In this document: in pieces, positions 22,957 to 31,389 of the stretch
How the letters are laid out: every line of letters starts with the position of its first letter
Numbering within the stretch: the stretch's first letter is position 1
Assembly: GCA_963555705.1 (NCBI GenBank)
Contig: OY743171.1
Coordinates: forward strand, 27,088,852-27,152,851
Reading direction: 5' to 3'
DNA: 64,000 nucleotides
DNA from: Ligustrum vulgare
Taxonomy: Eukaryota; Streptophyta; Magnoliopsida; Lamiales; Oleaceae
Notes under the pieces: model-generated
Database searches by the model: none
Seen by the model: the letters and a program-made list of their open reading frames with translations, nothing else
What the model was told of the DNA's origin: nothing
Translations under genes and position numbers: made by a program

Positions 22957-23166
22957 GATGTGTTTCCGGAGTAGCCGTATCCTACCACATCTGACCTTTT
23001 GAGGAAATAAAGAAACCTTCAAAGAGGTGTGTTTCGAGAGTAAGAATACTCCGTAATCTACCACCTGGAACCTTTGAGGTACACACAAGATTTAAACATT
23101 AAGGAAATCCTAGGAAATTAGAGGGGTGTCTCGAGAGTAAGAATACTCCGTACTCTACCCCCACCT
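22957..23166 (-). repeat. Three short repeats just after the LOG stop codon, two forming a stem-loop
   Basis: Copies start near 22957, 23024 and 23121. Each follows the pattern (on plus) GRKGTGTYTC, then GAGAGTAAGAATACTC, CCGTA and TCTACC. The central GAGTA-AGAA-TACTC can fold into a hairpin on either strand. The copy at 22957 is diverged and lacks part of the stem. The first two are also followed by a CCTTTTGAGG / CCTTTGAGG word. On the minus strand they lie 11-220 bp downstream of the LOG stop, so they may be in its 3' untranslated region. I know of no named element that matches. Confidence 0.75.
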
Positions 23167-23176
23167 ATTCTAAGAT

Positions 23177-23830
23177 TCATAAAGTTAAGTTTACATTAAC
23201 CGGACTCCATTTTCGCTTGATTCCCCTTCCTTGCGACCAATCTATCTTAACCCCTGCTGGATCTTGTATTGAGATATATGACTGCAGCTTATCCAGTAGT
23301 TCATCAATAGTAGGAGCAGAAATAAGGAGCCTTCTGGAAAATGGAGAGATGAATCCCTGTTCCACAGCATAATCAAGAAAGGTTAACAAACCATCAAAGA
23401 AATTGTTAACATTCAGAAGCCCAATAGGCTTAGTATGGAGATCTAGTTGAGCCCACGAGGTAATGTTAAAGATTTCTTCTAAGGTACCAAAACCTCCGGG
23501 CAGGGCTATAAAGGCATCAGAACCATATAGCATACAAGTTATGCGTTCATGGATGGATAAGGTTTGAACTTCATGCCCTCGTGTTTTTCCTGCAACATCT
23601 ACCAAAGGGACAGGTATGACACCGATTACTTTTGATTTCTCTGCAAGAGCAGATTGGGAAACACAACCCATTAGACCACTGCTACCACCCCCATATACAA
23701 GAGTGATACCCTTTTCCCCCAGTTTCTTTCCAAGATCTACGGCCGCTTCTAGATAACTGAAGCCTTTCCCCACTTTTGATCCACAAAATACACAAATAGT
23801 TTTGATCTGTCGAAGTTTTGGTGCTTCCAT
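23177..23830 (-). CDS. LOG-family protein (cytokinin riboside 5'-monophosphate phosphoribohydrolase-like), intronless, inside element 2
   Basis: This 217-residue frame has the length of plant LOG proteins. LOG enzymes remove ribose phosphate from cytokinin nucleotides in one step to give the active base. Visible landmarks are VFCGS (14-18) and YGGGSSGLMG (46-55), typical of the nucleotide-binding Rossmann-like fold. GVIP is at 70-73, His-Glu-Arg at 94-96, the family signature PGGFGTLEE at 111-119, and GLLNV at 137-141. After His-Glu-Arg most plant LOGs continue Lys-Ala-Glu-Met; here it reads Ile-Thr-Cys-Met, so substrate or activity may differ. The Arg and the signature Glu residues remain. 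The start at 23830 has a good plant context (A at -3, G at +4). Plant LOG genes normally have several introns; none is seen, so this is a processed copy or comes from an intronless lineage. It runs antisense to the element. The family call is safe; catalytic activity is inference. Confidence 0.88.
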   Translation of the reverse strand: MEAPKLRQIKTICVFCGSKVGKGFSYLEAAVDLGKKLGEKGITLVYGGGSSGLMGCVSQSALAEKSKVIGVIPVPLVDVAGKTRGHEVQTLSIHERITCMLYGSDAFIALPGGFGTLEEIFNITSWAQLDLHTKPIGLLNVNNFFDGLLTFLDYAVEQGFISPFSRRLLISAPTIDELLDKLQSYISIQDPAGVKIDWSQGRGIKRKWSPVNVNLTL

Positions 23831-23904
23831 CTTTGATAGTATAGAAGAGAAAACTTACGAAGAAGATGTGATTTTGAGATGCCTGAACTATGAAATATGT
23901 TTGG

Positions 23905-23914
23905 CTATTTAAAG
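23905..23914 (-). promoter_or_regulatory. TATA-like box upstream of the LOG frame
   Basis: On the minus strand CTTTAAATAG lies about 75 bp before the ATG, inside GGCTTTAAATAGCC. A start site 25-35 bp downstream would leave a ~45-nt CT-rich leader, normal for a plant mRNA. A nearly identical box precedes the neighbouring cysteine-rich frame. Confidence 0.45.
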
Positions 23915-24027
23915 CCGGAAAAATTTACTGTTTTTGATTGATTATGAAAAAGTAAAGATTTACTTTTGACAAAATCGGCCAACTTTTGACTGTTTTACCA
24001 AAGATATCACCTTTCGGTGATTTATTT

Positions 24028-24107
24028 CCAGCTTTATCAAAACTCGAGAAAGGAAAATATATTTTTACCAGCTTTATCAAAACGTGTGAAAGGAAACAGA
24101 AGAATAT
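24028..24107. repeat. 40-bp tandem duplication between the two cassette genes
   Basis: CCAGCTTTATCAAAAC begins at 24028 and again at 24068, and both copies continue with GAAAGGAAA after a few differing bases. It lies upstream of LOG on the minus strand, between the two frames, so it could duplicate a control element. Confidence 0.8.
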
Positions 24108-24133
24108 TTTTAAATGCGTATCAAAGATTTACC

Positions 24134-24733
24134 TTATATCATTGTTGAACTGCCAGAAGCCTCATTTTGTAAAACAGACTGGCAAACAGGATCTTTTGCT
24201 ATTATATTTTGGAGACTATAACGATTTTTGTCCTCGTTAAACTGAGCATATAAGGAAAGGAGTTCACGTTGCACATACCCACTTGGGTGCGTCTCGAGAG
24301 TCAATCGAATATCATCCAAAGACTCCTTACTCAGTCCACCCTTTATGAATTTGATTTTATCATCCCGATTAGTAGAAGAATATCCTACTGTTTTGCAACG
24401 AGTATCACAGTTCCAACGAGCACATTTGTAGCAACCATTCAGCCTTTTTGCTCTTCGTTTCTTTGCGAAGGTGCTTTTGCCTAAACCAGGCATGTGCTTT
24501 GGAAATGTCATAGGTAATTCACCAGATAGTCGAACCTTTGCTTCGATCAACCAGCGAACATCTTCTGAAACATCATGAGCCATCAGCAACCTCAATCTTT
24601 CGAGTCTTATTCGATAAATTTTCCTCAGATCATTCATTGGAAGACTGGAATAATACTTGCGAATGTTTGTAAGAATGATATCCATGTTTTTGATGGATCT
24701 AACCTCTTCCCAGCATGAACTATTTAAAAGCAT
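24134..24733 (-). CDS. Cysteine-rich basic protein of unknown function, intact, inside element 2
   Basis: The open frame has 199 codons. A second in-frame ATG at 24685 (residue 17) has a much better start context (A at -3, G at +4) than the first and would give 183 residues. The first ATG overlaps a TATA-like box, so I favour 24685. Residues 20-70 look helical and charged. KKRRAKR (91-97) directly precedes four cysteines spaced C-x2-C-x4-C-x3-C (101-113), then FIKGGLS (129-135) and a Leu-rich tail. A basic patch next to a compact cysteine cluster suggests nucleic-acid binding. The spacing is not that of a retroviral gag knuckle (C-x2-C-x4-H-x4-C). The layout recalls the small cysteine-rich nucleic-acid-binding proteins of plant filamentous RNA viruses, but I cannot confirm descent. 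It runs in the same direction as LOG, 303 bp upstream. Uninterrupted length suggests recent capture or selection. Confidence 0.6.
   Translation of the reverse strand: MLLNSSCWEEVRSIKNMDIILTNIRKYYSSLPMNDLRKIYRIRLERLRLLMAHDVSEDVRWLIEAKVRLSGELPMTFPKHMPGLGKSTFAKKRRAKRLNGCYKCARWNCDTRCKTVGYSSTNRDDKIKFIKGGLSKESLDDIRLTLETHPSGYVQRELLSLYAQFNEDKNRYSLQNIIAKDPVCQSVLQNEASGSSTMI
24720..24730 (-). promoter_or_regulatory. TATA-like box upstream of the cysteine-rich frame
   Basis: CTTTTAAATAG on the minus strand, about 35-45 bp before the favoured ATG at 24685. It matches the box before LOG (CTTTAAATAG) except for one added T. If used, it would give a very short leader. Confidence 0.38.
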
Positions 24734-24739
24734 TAAGGA

Positions 24740-25590
24740 TCGGAGGGAATCCGCGTGATATTGATTCCAGCAAGAAAGCGTGGAATAGAATAATGGAAAA
24801 GAGGGAACAAGAGTTTATGCGCCGTTTACTTTCTTGATAAAAGGAAGATTTGATGATGACGGGATTTGAGATATGGAATATTTTCTTGGATTTTGGGTAC
24901 TGATATTTTGATATAATAATCAAGGTATAGAAATAATACGGGGATACGTGAAAGTGAAATAAGGACTGTATTGAATCAGGATTAATAAGTTTGTGCAAGT
25001 GAAAGGAATACCTTACGGGAAATGTTATGATATTTGAGTTAAGAATTTTAATTATTTGGGAGATATTTGTTTATTGAATTTTGCAGAAACTTTGGGTTAC
25101 AAATATTGGAAAGATAAACTGATGATTATGTTGATATGTGAATAACATGTTTGGGTATATTACATAGAGAATATTCAGGTAATCGTTTTAAATATTTTGG
25201 GATATTTGGTGATAAGAAGAAATGACAAATTATTATGGTATGATATGTTAGTAAAGATTTATTGAAATTTTAGAGATATTAATACGAATATTTGAGGTTA
25301 CATGATACGATGATAAGTGACAGGTTACATGAGTACTACAAGATATGATGAAATATCACATACGATTGGGAATTTTCATTTTGATTCAGAAGAATTTATG
25401 AGTAGACACATATGTCTATTATTGATAAGAAAAGTACATGTTCTTAAGAAAACAAAGAGATGCATTTAGTAAAAGTCCAGTGGGTTAGATATTATAATGA
25501 TGAGATTACTAAGAGAAAGAAAGAAGAGAAGAGATTCTGATTAAGTGTTCAGAAATCATAAGATCAAGTAAGTTTAATTTCGAGGACGAA
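24740..25590. other. AT-rich non-coding filler, right of the gene cassette
   Basis: No gene recognised. Composition and word use (GATATTTG, TATGATATG) resemble the left filler at 21231-22830, suggesting that the cassette interrupts retrotransposon-derived non-coding DNA. The exact right edge of the cassette is not visible. Confidence 0.5.
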
Positions 25591-25598
25591 ATTATTTT

Positions 25599-25611
25599 AA
25601 GGGGGTAAGTT
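25599..25611 (+). other. Polypurine tract, element 2
   Basis: AAGGGGGTAAGTT stands directly before the TGTAGCGACC start of the 3' LTR and is preceded by TTTCGAGGACGAAATT, a common closing text of plant gypsy elements. Confidence 0.88.
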
Positions 25612-26775
25612 TGTAGCGACCAAGAATTTTTACGCGATTAATAATTATTTTAATAGAAAATCGTGTCGCTACTATTTCACCCATTTTTATTAAGTTAACG
25701 CCGCGACGTATTCGTATAGCCAAGTCAAGAAATAATCGAGATCGTTCGATTTTAAATTAAATTCCGAATTTCTAAAAATATCTCCATTCTCTTGATTTAA
25801 AGTATATTAAGTCCAAGTACTTAATTCAATGTTATCCCAATATTTATTTATACAAAAATTATTTTTATTATTGAAATTAAGAAAATATATGTAAGCATGA
25901 GAGGTTCCATTATATATAATAATTATGAGAATCTTAATTTAATAATATGAAAAAGTATATGAATGGTTGATAGACTCCATTATATGTAATCATGAAGAGC
26001 ATAATATTTGTATAAATATGGAAAAGTATATGAATGAATTATATACTCCATTATATATAATCATGAAGAGCATAATATTTGTATAAATATGGAAAAGTAT
26101 ATGAATGATTGATAAGACTCCATTATATATAATCATGAAGAGCATAATATTTGTATAAATATGGAAAAGTATATGAATGATTGATAAGACTCCATTATAT
26201 ATAATCATGAAGAGCATATTATTTGTATAAATATGGAAAAGTATATGAATGGTGCTTTACTTTAAGAAAAGGATGTGTTAAAATTAATAGAATTGAATGA
26301 TTATGTTTACAATATGCCAACTTTATACATCTATTTAAACCCATCTCTTTTACACACAACTCTACACATAAGAATTCTTGCCATCTAAGTTCGGTAAAAT
26401 TCTTGTGTCTCTCTATGTTTATAAGGATTTCGATCCTATCCTATGTTATGACGAAAATGATCCATATGCTTTCAAAAGAAAATTATGCTTGGTATACTTA
26501 CTGGGATTTTATAAATCTCACTCCACGATATTTACCATTTTCGGATAATTGAAGGTTCGAGGCGGTCAACATGGAAGTGGCAAAAGTGGTTAAGATTGAT
26601 GAGATAATTATGTTGAACTTTATGTAAGAAAATTATGTTCTATTTTTATTCACAAATTAAATTATGGGATTCTAATTATTCTTTTGAATAATTTTACATT
26701 ACTATTTAAGTCTCGATAATATGATATGAGTCACTTTTAGTGGCACTCGAATGGTCGAGAATTCGGGTCGTCACA
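25612..26775 (+). repeat. 3' LTR of element 2, full length
   Basis: The 1164-bp LTR runs from TGTAGCGACC to GTCACA. Its first part holds the inverted words TAGCGAC (25614-25620) and GTCGCTA (about 25666-25672). From 25695 it matches the 5' copy. Satellite resumes immediately afterwards at ATAATTTTGACTCC. Confidence 0.93.
25946..26252. repeat. 72-bp minisatellite in LTR of element 2 (right copy)
   Basis: It shows the same copy number and variants as 20089-20395, offset by 5857 bp. Identical copy number in such an unstable repeat supports recent insertion. Confidence 0.92.
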
Positions 26776-28405
26776 ATAATTTTGACTCCATCCTTCTTCC
26801 CACATATCATTTCTTATATAATGTCCTTTTGACACATTTTGAAAACTCTTGTGTGGTTTGAATAATGTCTTTCTTCACGTGGTTGTACTTTTATTAAGTA
26901 GTGCATTATTCACGTAGTTGTACTTTTTCTAAGTAGTGCATTCTCTCGGTGTTTTTATCATAGCTTATTCTACCAACGAACCATTTCAATTGTCCAAAGT
27001 GTATTGGAGAGAACAGTGGAAGTCCAAAAATTATTCCTGAAAAGGGAGTTCCCAATCCTAAGGGTTTATTATACTAAAAAAAATAGTCTCAATTTCTAAT
27101 TGAAAAAAAATTGATTCACAATACTTGCGGGTTTTCAATTTCAAATTGCATCCCTTGGTCGTCTTCGACCACAATTTTGACTCCATCCTTCTCTTCCCAC
27201 ATATCATTTCTTATACAATGCCCTTTTGACACGTTTTGAAAACTCTTGTGTGGTTTGAATAATGTCTTTCTTCACGTGGTTGCACTTTTATTAAGTAGTG
27301 CATTATTCTCTTGGTGTCTTAATCATAGCTTATTCTACCAACGAACGATTTCAATTGTCTAAATTGCATTGAAAGGAACACTGAAAGCCCCAAAACTATT
27401 CTTCAAAACAGAATTCCAAATCCAAAGGGTTTCTACTCAAAAAAAGAGTCTCAATCTCTAACTTAAAAAATCTGACTCAAAAATTGCATCCCCTGGTCTT
27501 CGTCGACCATAATTTTTCCTCCAACCTTCTTCCCACATATCATTTCTTTTATAATGCCATTTTTAACATGTTCTTGCAGTCTTGTCTGGTACGAATAATG
27601 TCTTTCTTCACGTAGTTGTACTTTTTCTAAGTAGTGCATTCTCTCGGTGTTTTTATCATTGCTTATTCTACCAATGAACCATTTCAATTGTCCATAGTGT
27701 ATTGGAGAGAACTGTGGAAGTCCCAAAATTATTCCTGAAAAGGGAGTTCCAATCCTAAGGGTTTATTATACTAAAAAAAAAAATAGTCTCAATTTCTAAT
27801 TGAAAAAAAATTGATTCACAATACTTGCGGGTTTTCAATTTCAAATTGCATCCCTTGGTCATCTTAGACCATAATTTTGACTCCATCCTTCTTCCCACAT
27901 ATCATTTCTTATATAATGCCCTTTTGACACGTTTTGAAAACTCTTGTGTGGTTTGAATAATGTCTTTCTTCACGTGGTTGCACTTTTATTAAGTAGTGCA
28001 TTATTCTCTTGGTGTCTTAATCATAGCTTATTCTACTAACGAACGATTTCAATTGTCTAAATTGCATTGAAAGGAACACTGAAAGCCCCAAAACTATTCT
28101 TGAAAACAGAATTCCAAATCCAAAGGGTTTCTACTCAAAAAAAGAGTCTCAATCTCTAACTTAAAAAATCTGACTCAAAAATTGAGTCCCCAGGTCTTCG
28201 TCGACCATAATTTTTCCTCCAACCTTCTTCCCACATATCACTTCTTTTATAATGCCATTTTTAACATGTTCCTGCAGTCTTTTCTGGTATGAATAATGTC
28301 TTTCTTCACGTAGTTGTACTTTTTCTAAGTAGTGCATTCTCTCGGTGTTTTTATCATTGCTTATGCTACCAATGAACCATTTCAATTGTCCAAAGTGTAT
28401 TGGAG

Positions 28406-28804
28406 AGAACCGTGGAAGTCCCAAAATTATTCCTGAAAAGGGAGTTCCAAATCCTAAGGGTTTATTATACTAAAAAAAAAAAATAGTCTCAATTTCTAAT
28501 TGAAAAAAAATTGATTCACAATACATGCGGGTTTTCAATTACAAATTGCATCCCTTGGTCATCTTAGACCATAATTTTGACTCCATCCTTCTTCCCACAT
28601 ATCATTTCTTATATAATGTCCTTTTGACACGTTTTGAAAACTCTTGTGTGGTTTGAATAATGTCTTTCTTCACGTGGTTGTACTTTTATTAAGTAGTGCA
28701 TTATTCACGTAGTTGTACTTTTTCTAAGTAGTGCATTCTCTCGGTGTTTTTATCATAGCTTATTCTACCAATGAACCATTTCAATTGTCCAAAGTGTATT
28801 GGAG
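28406..28804. repeat. Representative hybrid H monomer
   Basis: The A-type left part ends in CACGTGGTTG...GCATTATT. It is followed directly by B-type CACGTAGTTG...GCATTCTCTCGG. The result is two diverged 35-bp copies of the same segment side by side, one of A origin and one of B origin. The unit is therefore ~35 bp longer than an equal-register A/B hybrid. The same join is seen in every H monomer; some carry CACATAG in place of CACGTAG. Confidence 0.93.
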
Positions 28805-29897
28805 AGAACAGTGGAAGTCCAAAAATTATTCCTGAAAAGGGAGTTCCCAATCCTAAGGGTTTATTATACTAAAAAAAATAGTCTCAATTTCTAATTGAAA
28901 AAAAATTGATTCACAATACTTGCGGGTTTTCAATTTCAAATTGCATCCCTTGGTCGTCTTCGACCATAATTTTGACTCCATCCTTCTTCCCACATATCAT
29001 TTCTTATATAATTCCCATTTGACACGTTTTGAAAACTCCTGTGTGGTTTGAATAATGTCTTTCTTCACGTGGTTGTACTTTTATTAAGTAGTGCATTATT
29101 CACGTAGTTGTACTTTTTCTAAGTAGTGCATTCTCTCGGTATTTTTATCATAGCTTATTCTACCAACGAACCATTTCAATTGTCCAAAGTGTATTGGAGA
29201 GAACAGTGGAAGTCCAAAAATTATTCCTGAAAAGGGAGTTCCCAATCCTAAGGGTTTATTATACTAAAAAAAATAGTCTCAATTTCTAATTGAAAAAAAA
29301 TTGATTCACAATACTTGCGGGTTTTCAATTTCAAATTGCATCCCTTGGTCGTCTTCGACCACAATTTTAACTCCATCCTTCTCTTCCCACATATCATTTC
29401 TTATACAATGCCCTTTTGACACGTTTTGAAAACTCTTGTGTGGTTTGAATAATGTCTTTCTTCACGTGGTTGTACTTTTATTAAGTAGTGCATTATTCTC
29501 TTGGTGTCTTAATCATAGCTTATTCTACCAACGAACTATTTAAATTGTCTAAATTGCATTGAAAGGAACACTGAAAGCCCCAAAACTATTCTTGAAAACA
29601 GAATTCCAAATCCAAAGGGTTTCTACTCAAAAAAAGAGTCTCAATCTCTAACTTAAAAAATCTGACTAAAAAATTGCATCCCCTGGTGTTCGTCGACTAT
29701 AATTTTTCCTCCAACCTTCTTCCCACATATCATTTCTTTTATAATGCCATTTTTAACATGTTCTTGCAGTCTTGTCTGGTACGAATAATGTCTTTCTGCA
29801 CGTAGTTGTACTTTTTCTAAGTAGTGCATTCTTTCGGTGTTTTTATCATTGCTTATTCTACCAATGAACCATTTCAATTGTCCAAAGTGTATTGGAG
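28406..29897. repeat. Representative H-H-A-B higher-order repeat (1492 bp)
   Basis: H 28406-28804, H 28805-29199, A 29200-29564, B 29565-29897. The next block, 29898-31389, repeats the same order and length and is nearly identical. Confidence 0.9.
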
Positions 29898-31389
29898 AGA
29901 ACCGTGGAAGTCCCAAAATTATTCCTGAAAAGGGAGTTCCAAATCCTAAGGGTTTATTATACTAAAAAAAAAAAATAGTCTCAATTTCTAATTGAAAAAA
30001 AATTGATTCACAATACATGCGGGTTTTCAATTACAAATTGCATCCCTTGGTCGTCTTAGACCATAATTTTGACTCCATCCTTCTTCCCACATATCATTTC
30101 TTATATAATGTCCTTTTGACACGTTTTGAAAACTCTTGTGTGGTTTGAATAATGTCTTTCTTCACGTGGTTGTACTTTTATTAAGTAGTGCATTATTCAC
30201 GTAGTTGTACTTTTTCTAAGTAGTGCATTCTCTCGGTGTTTTTATCATAGCTTATTCTACCAATGAACCATTTCAATTGTCCAAAGTGTATTGGAGAGAA
30301 CAGTGGAAGTCCAAAAATTATTCCTGAAAAGGGAGTTCCCAATCCTAAGGGTTTATTATACTAAAAAAAATAGTCTCAATTTCTAATTGAAAAAAAATTG
30401 ATTCACAATACTTGCGGGTTTTCAATTTCAAATTGCATCCCTTGGTCGTCTTCGACCATAATTTTGACTCCATCCTTCTTCCCACATATCATTTCTTATA
30501 TAATTCCCATTTGACACGTTTTGAAAACTCCTGTGTGGTTTGAATAATGTCTTTCTTCACGTGGTTGTACTTTTATTAAGTAGTGCATTATTCACGTAGT
30601 TGTACTTTTTCTAAGTAGTGCATTCTCTCGGTGTTTTTATCATAGCTTATTCTACCAACGAACCATTTCAATTGTCCAAAGTGTATTGGAGAGAACAGTG
30701 GAAGTCCAAAAATTATTCCTGAAAAGGGAGTTCCCAATCCTAAGGGTTTATTATACTAAAAAAAATAGTCTCAATTTCTAATTGAAAAAAAATTGATTCA
30801 CAATACTTGCGGGTTTTCAATTTCAAATTGCATCCCTTGGTCGTCTTCGACCACAATTTTAACTCCATCCTTCTCTTCCCACATATCATTTCTTATACAA
30901 TGCCCTTTTGACACGTTTTGAAAACTCTTGTGTGGTTTGAATAATGTCTTTCTTCACGTGGTTGTACTTTTATTAAGTAGTGCATTATTCTCTTGGTGTC
31001 TTAATCATAGCTTATTCTACCAACGAACTATTTAAATTGTCTAAATTGCATTGAAAGGAACACTGAAAGCCCCAAAACTATTCTTGAAAACAGAATTCCA
31101 AATCCAAAGGGTTTCTACTCAAAAAAAGAGTCTCAATCTCTAACTTAAAAAATCTGACTAAAAAATTGCATCCCCTGGTGTTCGTCGACTATAATTTTTC
31201 CTCCAACCTTCTTCCCACATATCATTTCTTTTATAATGCCATTTTTAACATGTTCTTGCAGTCTTGTCTGGTACGAATAATGTCTTTCTGCACGTAGTTG
31301 TACTTTTTCTAAGTAGTGCATTCTTTCGGTGTTTTTATCATTGCTTATTCTACCAATGAACCATTTCAATTGTCCAAAGTGTATTGGAG

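Larger units (their letters stand above)
19828..26775 (+). mobile_element. Element 2: chimeric LTR retrotransposon carrying a two-gene cassette
   Basis: Two matching LTR copies flank 4.7 kb. A Met-tRNA primer site follows the left copy and a purine tract precedes the right one. The 3' end text (TTTCGAGGACGAAATT then AAGGGGGTAAGT) and the TGTAGCGACC/GTCACA LTR ends resemble plant Ty3/gypsy elements. No gag, protease, reverse transcriptase or integrase was recognised, so it looks non-autonomous. On its minus strand it carries a LOG-family frame and a cysteine-rich frame. The 5' LTR lacks its first ~75-83 bp, joins satellite through an 11-bp shared sequence, and has no target duplication. Confidence 0.88.

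Noticed and set aside
22831..23088. 85-codon minus-strand frame downstream of LOG
   Set aside because: It runs through the stem-loop repeats, has no family resemblance, and its composition is typical of non-coding DNA.
24269..24484. 71-codon plus-strand frame
   Set aside because: It is a shadow of the longer cysteine-rich frame on the other strand.
24134..24733. Gag zinc knuckle of a retrotransposon
   Set aside because: The cysteine spacing is C-x2-C-x4-C-x3-C with no His, and the frame is antisense to the element.
24720..24998. 92-codon minus-strand frame before the cysteine-rich gene
   Set aside because: It covers the presumed promoter region, has no recognisable domain, and overlaps the favoured upstream TATA-like box.
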